The translations under genes were made by a program, and so were the position numbers. A stretch of 64,000 bases of DNA. It comes from Sipunculus nudus. Lineage: Eukaryota > Annelida > Sipuncula > Golfingiida > Sipunculidae. The notes under the pieces were generated by a model. It saw only the letters and a list, made by a program, of their open reading frames with translations, was not told where the DNA came from and searched no databases. Of the stretch, positions 12,509 to 24,472 are shown piece by piece; position 1 is the stretch's first letter; every line of letters starts with the position of its first letter. The DNA is taken from NCBI GenBank assembly GCA_026874595.1, contig CM049315.1, positions 33,868,164 to 33,932,163 on the forward strand, given 5' to 3'.

Positions 12509-12970
12509 TCAATAGAAAAATTATGTACATCCTATAACAAGGCTTTGCGTCATATTTGGCATTTGCCATATAACTCACACAGGAGTATTGTTCATGGTCT
12601 TGCAGGGTCTTCTTCCCTGATAAATATATTGATTGCACGCTTTATCACATTTTTATGCACTATGTATACAGTTGAAAATAATATTGTACGGTTCTTAGCT
12701 AAAAGAGCTAAGTATACGTCTGTCGGTGTACTTGGAAACAATCTACGATATCTTGAAAGTGATATGGATAAATATGGAATGTGGGGTGACACTGGTGATC
12801 TTAATACCCTAAAGAGTCACTATCAAAAGATACCAATGTCTGTTAACATAGAATTAATATCGGAATTAACTGATTGTAAAGACGGATTAAATACGTCACA
12901 CTTAACAACTGAGGAAGTGAACTTGCTGATTAATGTGTTGTCTACTGTTGAGGTGATGTCTCTGGACTGA
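12509..12970 (+). pseudogene. LINE ORF2 C-terminal domain
   Basis: After the TAA at 12506-12508 the same frame continues through YNKALRHIWHLPYNSHRSIV, a phrase typical of the post-RT region of invertebrate LINE ORF2 proteins, to a final TGA at 12968-12970. No zinc knuckle or RNase H motif is seen. The segment has no independent start and belongs to ORF2. Confidence 0.75.
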
Positions 12971-13006
12971 ATGGTCCTATATCTGTATTTTGATTTGCAT
13001 TTTCGT

Positions 13007-13266
13007 TGTTTGTTGCTTGCCGGAAATCTTCGATTTCTGCAAGCAGGTTGCTCAGTCGCGGATGTCTGTTTGTTGCTTGCCGGAAATCTTCGATTTCTGC
13101 AAGCAGGTTGGTCAGTCGCGGATGTCTGTTTGTTGCTTGCCGGAAATCTTCGATTTCTGCAAGCAGGTTGGTCAGTCGCGGATGTCTGTTTGTCTGTTTG
13201 TTGCTTGCCGGAAATCTTCGATTTCTGCAAGCAGGTTGGTCAGTCGCGGATGTCTGTTTGTCTGTT

Positions 13267-13297
<31 letters not shown>

Positions 13298-13310
13298 GTA
13301 CTCTCTACAG
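13007..13310 (+). repeat. 60-bp hairpin minisatellite followed by (TCTG)n
   Basis: Four copies of a unit starting TTGCTTGCCGGAAATCTTCG are followed by (TCTG)n at about 13255-13297. Within each unit GCTTGC pairs with GCAAGC and GAAATC with GATTTC around a TTC loop, so each copy can form a hairpin. Because 60 is a multiple of three, all forward frames stay open and mimic repetitive proteins. Confidence 0.9.
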
Positions 13311-16300
13311 GCCACAATTTTGCAGCAATTGCTTTTAAACTTACACAAATGGTAGACAAGGAAAAGTCCTGGAGGCCTATTGTTTTTGGGCAATATAGGT
13401 CAAAGGTCAAGGTCAAGTCATCAAAAGTTCCTAAAGTGCTCTTTTCTTCATATCTCCATTACTATTTGTCATAGCCACTCCAAACATGGCTCATTTTAAT
13501 CGGCATTCCAAGGCCTTTCTTCTGATATATATGTTGCTGAAATCTGCTGTTTCTATGGTTACTCATTTTTGGGGAAAACTCATGATTTTCGAAAATAAAA
13601 GGCCTAATTTTTCTAACTTTGTCATTTTTAAAGCTAAAGAGTTCTAGTTTTTTGCATCAGACAGTACTAAATAAGCTTTTTATCATACAAGTGAAAGTCT
13701 CGTAAAATCTCGCACCATTTCTCGTCAAACAAGAATTTTCGAGATTTCATTAAATATGGCTTACAGGTCGCATTTTTTAAATTATGACTTTGAAAATGAC
13801 ATATTTTGTGTTATTTAGAAATATCTCGAAACCAATTTTTCATTTTTTGGAAATAGCCACCAGGGGGCGTGGTACATGAAACACTGTAACATATCATTTT
13901 TCTGCAATATCTCAAAAAATATTAAACGTGACACCATTTTATTTTGTCGTATCTGAAACTAGGAACATTGGCTTATCCCTTCGCACATGTAGCTTTGTGC
14001 TGCCGTTACCATGGCTACCGAATTTTGGGGTAAAACTTGACAATCTGAAAATGCGGACTTTCCAGCTTCTATCTCTGTTGATATTTGCGATAGAAAGGTC
14101 TGTTTTTTGGCGTTAGACAGCATCCCTCTAGTTCTAAGCCATTCAATCGCAAGTCTCGTCATATCTCGCACCGTTTCTCGTGAAACGAGAACACGTGACC
14201 ATTCAAAGAAATGCCTATAATTCTGTCATTTTTTACGCTTCAGACACATGGTTTGCAGCGCTGCATAACGGCTGACACTCGCAGTCACATTCAGGGGTTA
14301 CATTGTTAGTCTCGTCAAATCTCGCGCCGTTTTCCGCCAAACCACGAAGACACGTGCCGTCGCCGCAAGTGGCGGCAGGGTCCTTACGGTGGGCGGCCGG
14401 CGTGTGCAGCGGTCCGTGACGGCCTCTCCGGGCCCCATCTGTTATCGTACATGTTGGAGGCACAGTCACAACTTTATTGCTTGCCGGAAATCTTCGATTT
14501 CTGCAAGCAGGTTGGTCAGTCGCGGATGTCTGTTTGTCTGTTTGTTGCTTGCCGGAAATCTTCGATTTCGGCAAGTTGGTTGGTCAGTCGCGTATGTCTG
14601 TCTGTCTGTTTGTTTATTTGTTTGTTTGTGGACTCTCTACAGGCCACAATTTTACAGGAATTGCTTTCAAACTCACAAAACTTGTCAATAATCAAAAATC
14701 AAGGAAGCCTATTGTTTTTGGGCAATATAGGTCAAAGGTCAAGGTCAAGGTCATCAAAAGTATACAAAATGGTTTTTTCTTCATATCTTTGTCACCATTA
14801 AAGGTATCTGCCTCAACTGTAGCTCATTTTAAACGTCATTTCAAGGCCTTTCTTCTGGTGTGTAGCTGCCTTAAATTTGCCGTAACCATGGTTACGAAAT
14901 TTTGGAAAAAAGTCATGATATTAAAAATTCTGGGGTCTTATTTTTCTAACCTTGTCATTTTTAAAGCTAGAGAGGTCTAGTTTTTTGCATCAGGTAGCAT
15001 TCAACTAGTACTGCAAGGTTTCTTTAGAAGTCTCGCGATATCTCGTATAATATCTCGTCAAACGAGGTATTTCGAGATTTCAGTAGTCTTGCCCTGGAGG
15101 CCACAGTTTTGCTGGAATCTTTTTGAAACTGACATATCGTAAGTTCTACACTATTATCTCGAAATTGTTTTTCCATTTTCTGAATGCGGCCGCTAGGGTG
15201 CGCTGTATGTAAACCTCCCCAACATACCATGTTTTGGCCATATCTCCAAAATTGTAAGCCTCAATTACAAAACTCTAGCTTATTTTCTTCCTCTGGGTTT
15301 TTCCAGAAACCTGGTGTATTCATTTTGTCTCAATCTTGAGTCACTTTGTCTGTGTGTCCGTCTGTTTCTCAGTTGTCCTCAAATCCGCTTGCTTGCCGGT
15401 TCTTGCGTCTCACATATGGCATTCTACAGGCCACAATTTTGAAAGAATCCTTTTAAAACTATTACATCTTATGTCTTACACTAATATCTCGAAACAGATT
15501 TTTCATTTTCCAGAATTGGCCGCTAGGGGGCGGTGCACTCAAACTTGCACAACATATCATTTTTTGGCCATATCTCCAAAACTATAAACCTCATTTACAT
15601 AAACTATAGCTTATTTTCTTCCTCTGGGTCTTTCCAAAATTCTGGTGTACTCATTTGGTCTCAATCTTGAGTCACTTTGTCTGTGTGTCCGTCTGTTTCT
15701 CAGTTGTCCTCAAATACGCATGCTTGCTGGTTCTTTCGTCTCACATATAGCATTCTACAGGCAAGTTTTAATGGAATCCTTTTGAAACTAGTACATCTTA
15801 TGTCTTACTCTAATATCTCACAATATATTTTTCATTTTTCGGATATGGCCACTAGGGAGCGCTGCACCTGAACTTCATTAACATATAATTTTCAGGCCAT
15901 ACCTCCAAAACAATTAACCTCAATTACAGAAACTATAGCTTATTTTCTTCCTCCGAGTCTTTGACATAACCTAATTAAGTCATCTGGTCTCAGTCTAGTA
16001 TCACTTTGTCAGTATGTCTGTCCGTTTGTCAGTTGTACTCATATTAACCTGCATGCTTGATTTTACGTGTCCCATATAGCATTCTACAGACAATGGTTTT
16101 GCAGGAATCCTTTTAAAACTGGTACAGCTGATGCCATACACTAATATCTTGAAAGTTATTTTCATTTTCGGGATATGGGTGCTAGGGGGCGCTACACTCG
16201 AGCTTCCACGACATATCATATTTTTCCCATATCTCAAAAAATGTAAACCTCAGTTACAGAAAATTTAGCTTATTTTCTTCCTCCGAATCTTTTTCATAAT

Positions 16301-17960
16301 CTGGTTACATCATCTGGCCTCAATCTTGTGTCATTTTGTCAGTATGTCTGTCTGTTTGTCAGCTGTACTCAAATCGTCTGCCTGCTGGTTTTTACGTGTC
16401 ACATGTAGCATTGTACAGACCAGAGTTTTGCAGGAATCCTTTTAAAACTGGTACAGCTGATGTCATACACTAATTTCTCGAAAGTGGTTTTTCATTTTCG
16501 GGATATGGTTGCTAGGGGGCGCTCCACTCGAACCTCCACGACATATCACTTTTTTGCTATATCTAAAAAATGTTAACCTCAATTACAAAAAATATAATTT
16601 TCTTCCTCTGAGTCTTCTCCATATAGCTTACCTGAGTAATTCAACTGGTCTCAATCTCGTCACTGGTCCTCAATTTTGCCTGCTTGCTGGTTCTTGGGTC
16701 TTACAATCAGCATTCTTAGGGCCAAAGTTTTGCAGGAATCCAGAATTAACTGGTACATCTTATGTTTTATACTAATACCTCGAAAGGGATTTTTCATTTT
16801 TTTTTTAAAATAGCCGCTAGGGGGCGCTGACCTTGAAACAATCCAAATATTATATTTGGGCCATATCTCCAAATCTATAAACCTTGTGTACATACGCTAT
16901 AGGCCACTTTGTTCCTTTTTACGTTCTTTGGCAGCTTATCTAGTCATTTTTTCTCTCAAATGTTTCACTCTGTCAGTGTGTCTATCAGTTGTTCCTATTT
17001 TCACAAACTACGGCTTATTTATTTCTCTTTATTTTCTCAATGACCTGATCTAGTCATCTGGTCTCCACTTTGTGTCATCTTGGCAGTATGCCTGTCTGTT
17101 TGTCAGTTATACTCAATTTCATCTTATTGCCTTTTTTTGCGTCTTACATATGACATCCTACAGGCCATAGTTTTGAAGGAATCAATTTTTAACTTACACA
17201 TATCATATAATGGGACGAAGCTGGGAGGCTGTATGGGTATGTTTTAAATAGGTCAAAGATCAGGATAAAAGTCAACACAAGACTTCATAATCTTATTTTC
17301 CTCATAACTTTGTCAATATTGGTCTTATCTTCACAAACTATGGCCCATTTTATTCTCATTTCCGGAAATTCAGTCACGCTGCTGTTGTAATGGTTGCATA
17401 GCTTTTGGTCAAAAAAAAGGTCAAAGTAGATATTCGAGGTGCCTGTAAACTTTCAAAATTTTATTTTCCTGATGACGTCGGTATAAATTTGTTTATTCCA
17501 TAAAAAACGTTAGCTCATCTTCCGTCCATATTCCATCATATGGTCTACTGACCAATCTCTAAAGTTGTCTTAATCTGTCAGTATATCCGTCCGAATATCT
17601 TGTCGTCTATTTTGGGTATTTTGTGTTTTTTCGTATGACATTCACTCTATTACAGACCGCAGAAATTCATTTGAAACATTAACTTTGTTACCTTATTTCT
17701 CTATATTGTTTTCTTTTATATCAAAAGTGATCAAATCAAAGTTCAAGGTCATCGAAAAGGTTATAAATTTTTTTTTGACACCTTTGTCACAATCAATCGT
17801 ATTAACACAAGCTTCAGTTTACCTAAATCCTTTCTGCATTCCCATCATATTTAGGAGTAAGATAGGGCACTAAGTCCTGACCTTGTTATTTCTGCTCGTC
17901 TGTCTGTATTCGATTTCATTTGTGTATACCGCTTAAAATTAAGAAGGCATATCTTCCAGA
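13007..17960 (+). repeat. Complex repeat family, block 1
   Basis: This block holds hairpin minisatellites (13007-13252, about 60-bp unit, four copies; 14474-14600, two copies), (TCTG)n tracts and AGGTCA-type arrays (13397-13420, 14729-14753). A run of 330-bp monomers follows, whose CTCF-like cores lie at about 15187, 15517, 15847, 16177, 16507 and 16812; a related core is at 13856-13872. A GC-rich piece at about 14290-14460 matches 40690-40867 of block 2. After about 16900 the copies decay. Short reading frames are inconsistent from copy to copy and I see no protein. Confidence 0.85.
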
Positions 17961-19637
17961 CTGTCCGTCACTTCTTGCACAACATATTGAATGACAAAAA
18001 AAGATTTCAAATAATACATTTTATTGCACAGAATAAAGAATGATGAAATACGTATATATAGCATAGTATATATATTTATGTAGAGCAAAACATTTCATTT
18101 ATAGTGACATAACATTGTATGATTAACAGAATATTTATCACTGGTATCTGAGTGATACAAGTTCCTGAGTACGAACTTTTTATGGTATATACGGTCTATA
18201 TATATACATGCATATAGCATATTTCAGTTTTTTTTCACATTGCTACAAGTTCTGATCAAGTAAAGCATTTATCACTGTTTGGTGCATGCTGTGTTTTTAT
18301 TATTAGGAACCACCGTTAGTATACGGTAAACACCGTGTATTATAACACTTGTGTTATAATTGGTCTAACATATCGTTTTAGTGGAGGTAAGCGCCTCCAT
18401 TTTTAATACAAAGTTACCTACTATGTATGTAATATCTGGCAACCTTGCAGGTTCTGTAAACCTGGTACCTTCATACAAAATTTGCTTTTTAAATCTATAT
18501 CAAGTGCCAGCCAGGTCCAGCCAGCACTATGTGAGACATACTGGTACGCCATTGGCTCTTCCAGGAGAGACCGACCGTGCTTATCACAAAGCCTGTCACC
18601 TCCTTTTACCAAATGATGTAACCATACGTCTTTGATGAGACTTGTTCTTTGCATATCCAGCCAACACTAGTTTTGACATACTGGTACGCCATTTTGGTTC
18701 TTCTGGGAGAGACGGACTGTGCCTATTACACAGCCTGTCACCTCCTGTCCAAAAGTTGCGTAACCCAATATGTCCCGACTGAGGCTGGGAAAATCTGATA
18801 CATACCAGAAAACATAGCTCTATCGTAATAACGCACTGTTGTTCAGACTTGTGGATCTCTTTATTAATCTAGACATTCTTTATTAATCTAGTCTTATGAA
18901 ATGTATTGAATATATACATCAGTAACTGTATATTACAACGCTGTGTCACAGCGAAATCTTAGGCAACATTGTCAGAAAAAGGGACGATGGCTTTGTGCAG
19001 ACGAAGAGTAACCATTTTTTCATCAATCTTCTACTTTGAACTATATATTTATTCATGGTTCTATCTCATAAGGAATATTTTACTCCTCTCCTAGTCTTTT
19101 TGATTTGGAATGGAGTTTGAGAACCACAAATCATTACTGTGACCAAATATCGTTTTGCAGCAGGCTTTCCTAGGAGATCATATATTATATAATTTCTTTT
19201 CACAATTCATTGAATTTATCGAACAAAGATTACTAGAAATTCTTAATTTGTCGATAAAGAATTAACAACAAAGCATTTCATTTATAAACTTTTATGAATT
19301 TAAAATAATAATAATAATAACAATAATACTTTAAAAAAGTGAAATCACAAAAATGAAATTATAACAGTATAGAAATAATGTAACACTTTATTTTTGAAAA
19401 TGTAAAATATTTTGTAAATATTTAGAATAAAATTTCATTGCCTTCATTTATTAAATATTAAAAATATCATAACTGTAAATTGCTAATATTTAAAAAATAC
19501 AAAAATATTGAAACTATGAATTTTTAAAATAAATTTAATATAATACTAATAACAGGACAGTATAATAAAAATGAATACCGTATTAACAGAATGTAAAATA
19601 ATTCATTTGTTCTTGACGCTACAGAATGTAAAATAAT
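17961..19637. other. AT-rich spacer with a short duplication and a palindrome
   Basis: No gene is recognised. About 105 bases at 18514-18618 recur with divergence at 18658-18760; both contain GACATACTGGTACGCCATT and CAGCCTGTCACCTCCT-like phrases. A perfect palindrome lies at 18339-18360 (arms ATTATAACAC and GTGTTATAAT, TT between). An (AAT)n tract lies near 19306-19326. A ~36-bp direct repeat (19586 and 19622) duplicates sequence overlapping the Helentron stop codon region. Confidence 0.6.
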
Positions 19638-21345
19638 TCATTTGTTCTTGAAGCTACAAAATGTCATGTCATGATCAGAGAAGTAGGCGTCATGAACTTC
19701 TGAAGTAACTGCCAGTGTACCAACGTTGTTGTGGTATATATGGTCTATCAGCGTCCCTCTATCAGTTGTAGGCGTTCTTACAAATTGTTCAAACCCGAAT
19801 TGCTTCATTAATACAAATAATTTGGTATCTTGTTTCTCATTCAAGTCATCATTAAAGTCTCCCAATACAAACACTGGCAAATCCAACGGCAAAGAGGAGA
19901 TAACAGAACGAAATCTTTGGCAGAAGTCTTTAAGAGGGTATGACGGTTTTCTGTATGCAACGACCACAATCAGTTTTGACTCCTTAACTTTGACCTGTAC
20001 AATTTTACATTCCAGTGGCTCACACTTGGCAGTAAACTCCTCTGAATGCAAGTGCTGCTTAACACATACCATAATACCGTGCAATCCACTGTGGTTCTGT
20101 TGAGATGGTACATTGGACCTAAATATGCGATACTGGTACTTTTCAGAAAAAATATCCAGGTTGTGCTGATCTGTCAGATATGTTTCGGTGAAACACATCA
20201 CATCTGTGCGATTGAAAATGCAAGCTTGTCTATTAGTTAAAAGGTCTGGAATTTTTGGGAGGAAATAACATATATTCAAATGACCAATTATTGTCCACTC
20301 AGGGTTTTGTTCGACCAGATTGAGTTCCTCAATTGGTATCGTATTTTGCCGCATTTCTTCCATTTCATCTTCGATTTTCTTATTAGCCTTAATTCCAGCC
20401 ACATCAAAGTCTACGATGTATAAACCCTCTAATGTCTTCACACGACTAAAAGCAACATAAGCTTGTCCTTTCCCAAAACGCTTGGCCTTTTTCATGTTGA
20501 CAACAATTTTGTCTACGGTTAGACCCTGGCACTTGTGGATAGTAACTGCCCATGCTAATGTTAATGGAAATTGTCTTCTTGCAATCTGAGCTCCCTTTCT
20601 GTTTCCTTTTTCGTATCTTGCTTCGTGTCTCTTGATAGGCACTGCATAGGGGAATTCCTGTTTCCACTGACTAGAAGATAATGCACTCTTTCCAACAGAC
20701 TGATTGTCAAACTTCACCAAAATCACTTGTACCGTTCCACTGGGATTCTGTATAATCTTTTGCACTGTTCCTATGACACCATTCACAAGACCATCAGCTG
20801 TATCAATGTTGTATGTAAGCATGACTCTGGCACCATCTGTCAACGCAAGAATCGTGTGTAAACCTGCCGTTTCAGATCGTTTCTGTGAAATTTTCATCTT
20901 CTGTAAATTGACCTGCCCAGTGCTGTCAGTCTTATCATCTGATGCATGTATGTATATCATGTTGTCTTCATTTGGCTCCAACTCTTTCAATTTATACAAA
21001 TTCCTTTCATCAACATCACAATTGTATGCAAAAACGTGCAAAGCGTCATGTGGATAATTTGGATCATCTTCCGAAGTCTGTCGTGATTCTAATAATAAAA
21101 TATCCGCATCAGTATGGTTTCCAGTTCTAATGCGACAAAGCATTTGAGCAAAGGCACAGTCGTCTTTTTGACGCATCACCTCATCCAATTCATGTAGATG
21201 GAAGTTCTCTTTCCAAAGGTTACCTTGTAATCTTTCGACAGGATCTTTCACTGGCTGATAGATCTGCGACTGTAAAACTGGCGGGAGTTGATACATATCT
21301 CCACCTGCCAAGATTGAAACGTTTCCAAAAAAAAACGGATTCATC
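19638..21345 (-). pseudogene. Helentron, Pif1-like helicase C-half fused to apurinic-type endonuclease
   Basis: The frame joins after the homopolymer with SILAGGDMYQLPPV (motif III region). It holds ARVMLTYNIDTADGLVNG, LAWAVTIHKCQGLTVDKIVV and YVAFSRVKTLEGLYI, completing the helicase. About 220 residues then form an exonuclease-endonuclease-phosphatase domain: WTIIGHLNI, DVMCFTETYL (catalytic Glu), FVLGDFNDDL, GTLIDHIYHN and YFSDHDMTFCSF (catalytic Asp-His). All key residues are present and the domain ends at the stop codon, as in Helentrons. It resembles LINE endonucleases, from which it is thought to derive. Its role in transposition is not established. Confidence 0.93.
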
Positions 21346-22161
21346 TGAGAGACCTTTGATTTTCTGCAGACGTTTGTGAATGTCAAGCAACATATCAGAC
21401 CCAACCATAGATATCTCATCAATGATTAACAACTGCAGATTTTCTAGTTTTGACCTTAGTGTGTTCAGTTTCTCAAAAGAAATATGATTACCACCATATT
21501 TTCTAGTCTGCAGCGATAAAGCTGAATGTATTGTCATACCACCTATATTGAAAGCAGCGACTCCGGTTGGCGCAGTTAGAAGGACGGTAATATCTGAAAT
21601 ACTTATTGAGTTTGACATGCGGAACAGTTTTCTTACATCAGAGTGTACAAGTTTGATGACATGTGATTTTCTAACACCACCTGGTCCACTCATGAACACA
21701 TGATAAGGTTTCAGAACTTTCCTTTGTTTCAAAGCTAAAACAGCTTCCTTGCACCATTTCCTGTTGAATAATACGATCTGTGTTTGTTTCTCATTTGAAG
21801 TGCGTACCATCTTTCGGTATTCATCATCCGGTAAAATTTGTCTTTCAGCCTCTGCCTCATAGCGCGCAATAATTTCTGAATCGTGATCGGGCCTTGGATT
21901 CTCGATAAATTCTGCATTCGCGTCAAGATCTTCCTGCTCAATCACTCTTTCTATATCGATACCTTCACCTTCGTCTTGCAAATTATTATGTTCAGCACCA
22001 GGTGCAATGTTTGCCCATGCATGTTCGGGCGGTCCAAACTGTGCATTGTTTTGGATTGCTTGTTCCACGAGTTCTAGGTTTTCTGTGTACTTCGCTTCAT
22101 TTTCAGCTATCAAGTCCTGTACATGAAAGTAATGCGACGCAAAATCAGGAAAACCACCCAA
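21330..22161 (-). pseudogene. Helentron, Pif1-like helicase N-half
   Basis: This continues the Rep frame after the TGA. It contains VFMSGPGGVRKSHVIK, a Walker A loop with Arg replacing the usual second Gly before Lys-Ser, then LLTAPTGVAAFNIGG (motif Ia) and LLIIDEISMVG (Walker B, motif II). These are typical of Pif1/RecD-like SF1 helicases fused to Helitron Rep. The protein leaves this frame at an A9 run on the plus strand (about 21322-21330), and the unrelated tail that would follow in this frame to 21220 is not real coding sequence. A homopolymer at the break means a sequencing error is possible, but the Arg substitution argues for true decay. Confidence 0.9.
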
Positions 22162-22182
22162 CAGGTCAACATCTTCGTTACG

Positions 22183-24465
22183 TCATGGTAGATATAGCAT
22201 CAGCTTTGCCCGATAGAAGTCACTTGGTTCTTTTTCAATACTAAACTTGTGAAATCTTATTACAGCTGGACGTCTACGTTTGTACATTATACCACCATTG
22301 TTAATTAGTTTGATCTCTTTTGGGAGTTCTGCTGGAACATCTTCTTGTACATTATTTATATCTAAGACAACTGGTACAGAGTCATTTTCCTCTTCATTCA
22401 AGTTTCCACGTCTTACCTTATAGATAGATGCAAAGTCTGCTAGACACAGATTTGTGATGCAGTTAGGTCTCAAAGAGTATCGTTCAATCACATTGCTCTG
22501 GAAAATGTTTTCCTCTTGATCTCCTAAATCGTCCAGTTCTTTCTGTGGTTTAAGAACAGCTGCTCGCACATCTTTGGCATCTGTATTAACAAATAACACT
22601 TCTCTGCTAAACTGTTTCATGGGCATGGACAATATTCGGTAAACAGCTTCTTGAGCACCGACTTCACGATGATTAAGGAAAACTGAGCCTACACGTCGAA
22701 GCATGGACTTGATCTCTTTGTCTTTGTACTCTTTACATACTTGTTTTAGCAGTTCCCCAATGCCTTTCTCATTTTTGGTCATATAGGCAGCAATGTACAT
22801 AACACATGCGTAGGCATCTATGATGTACTGTATATCAATGTTTGCTTGCCAGGCTTTCAGAATGACTGGGTTGTATGGATTGATAAGCCTTTCTGTTGGT
22901 GACCTCTTTAATACTATTGTTTTGCCTCTTTGTGAAACAAATAACTGTTGAATGTATTCTTCCAGCGAAACACAGGCTTTGTCAAGAATTTGTTCCAGGG
23001 TGGCGTCTTTTGTCATATCCTCATCAGACATTATACCTTTCACTCTTTCGAGTACACGCGATGCACATTGTTTCTTCGGTTTTGCCATTTCATCATCTGG
23101 TTCTTTTGCAATGAGTGTTACAGGGCTAGGTGGTCTAGGAAAGCTGAATCTACACGGACCTTTTTTCCTACAATAACTTGAGTGAGTGTGAGTTTGCAAT
23201 TCCTTGACCAGTTTTTGCAGAGTTCCGTCTTCATTACCAGGTAGTGCACATGTAATATATTTGTCAATAAATGATACAACTGTTTCATCTGCATCAGAGT
23301 CAATTTTCGGTGCATCCTTCACCCATAAGAGTGTATGTGCATGAGGAGAACCTCGAGCCTGAAATTCTATTCGGATAACATAGTCCACTAATTCCCCTAA
23401 AGGTTGAGCTTTGGATTTCAGAACATCCCTGAACAGCAGTTCTAATCTGTACTGGAACTGGCGTGCAGCAGTAACTGGGTTCCTTCTCAGCCATTGTGAT
23501 CTCTCAGCAAAAGATAATTGTTTCACATCATCATCACTCAATATTGTCCCATACTGTCTCGCTATTGTTTGAATTACGTCAGGCCATTGCATGTCAGCAG
23601 CAGAAACTGTGAAAAACCACGTTGGTATTCCCAGCTGTCGAACCATGCCTAAAACATCATAAAATACAGTTTGGAAATAGGCAGGAGTTCCCCTGACGTT
23701 TCTCAGCATTCTGTAGGCTTGATCGCATTTTACAAATTTTTTCATCTGATCTACATTCTTGACCATGCCTGCAGTGAGCCGTTTTCCCTGAAAGTGTCTT
23801 CCGCGAGCCCGTCTGAAAATGTAATGATTAATGTCACCTGTAACCTGCTGACATTCCGTTGCATATTGTGCACTGAATATGTAGTCTATAGATCTTGAAA
23901 ACCTGCCATCAACATCAAGCAGTCTTTGGTTGAAATATTTTCGGGGATTCAAGTGCACAGGTCGCTCAGCTGTCAGGGCATTTGTTCCAACAGGATACTT
24001 GTCAGGATTTGATAATTCTTCAAAGTTAGGATCACTCAGAAGTGGCATTGGTTTTGCTCCTTCAGCTGTTGCAACACTGATTATTTTGTTGAGCAATTCA
24101 GGATCTTCATTCATCATACTTGTTTCATATGGCAGCCCTCGCACTCTAGATGCCTCTTCAAATGCATATTCATCCTGTTCTCTTAGGTCTTCGTCGTCTT
24201 CAGAACATGACCTGTTTCCGTCAACTTTGCCATAGGCAGTTTGTATGCTCTGTTCATTCATTCCTACAGTAGTTTCGGTGTATGGCTCAAATATAACATA
24301 ATGCAACTGCCCAAGAAGTCCGAGATCAATTTCCTGTTCTTCATTACTTGCAGCCCTTGGATGTATTGTGTGAACCATAAGAGCACTTGTCGAGTGAACA
24401 TTCACTTTCACGGAATACATATCAGCTAAAGCCTGGAGTACCAGATGATCTCCCCAACTTTGCAT
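22183..24465 (-). pseudogene. Helentron, OTU C-half and HUH Rep endonuclease
   Basis: The frame opens with WGDHLVLQALADMY and LHYVIFEPY, the second half of the OTU fold. It then runs through the Helitron Rep domain (DYIFSAQYATE near the start, WPDVIQTI in the middle). The metal-binding HUH motif is RGSPHAHTLLW (codons near 23334-23345), and the two-tyrosine active site is in MYIAAYMTK (codons near 22781-22800), with Tyr residues four apart as in Helitrons. Rep nicks and joins single-stranded DNA during rolling-circle transposition. Catalytic residues look intact. The frame ends at a TGA (22183-22185) that stands where a Trp is usual in this family, and the same frame continues directly into the helicase segment. 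Confidence 0.93.
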
Positions 24466-24472
24466 CCTTAGA

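Larger units (their letters stand above)
9546..12970 (+). mobile_element. Broken APE-type non-LTR retrotransposon (LINE), near full length
   Basis: An ORF1 tail is followed after two bases by an ORF2 carrying an apurinic-type endonuclease and then a reverse transcriptase with all main motifs, about 1,017 codons in all. ORF2 is interrupted by two frameshifts (about 10140 and 11285) and two in-frame TAA codons (11582-11584 and 12506-12508), so the copy is dead but fairly young. No RNase H domain is visible. The 3' untranslated region is at most about 35 bases before the next repeat block begins near 13007, with no poly-A tail. That suggests the LINE ends inside, or was joined to, that repeat. 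The clade (CR1/L2/jockey-like or other) is not decided. Confidence 0.9.

Noticed and set aside
12971-13474. Repetitive reading frames over the hairpin minisatellite (all forward frames and the reverse strand open)
   Set aside because: The unit length (60 bp) is a multiple of three, so any frame without a stop in one unit stays open; no start context, codon preference or known motif. The same applies at 14389-14980 and 32036-32567.
19726-20103. Plus-strand frames within the Helentron region (19726-25494)
   Set aside because: Antisense shadows of the minus-strand Rep, helicase, OTU and endonuclease coding sequence; no motifs.
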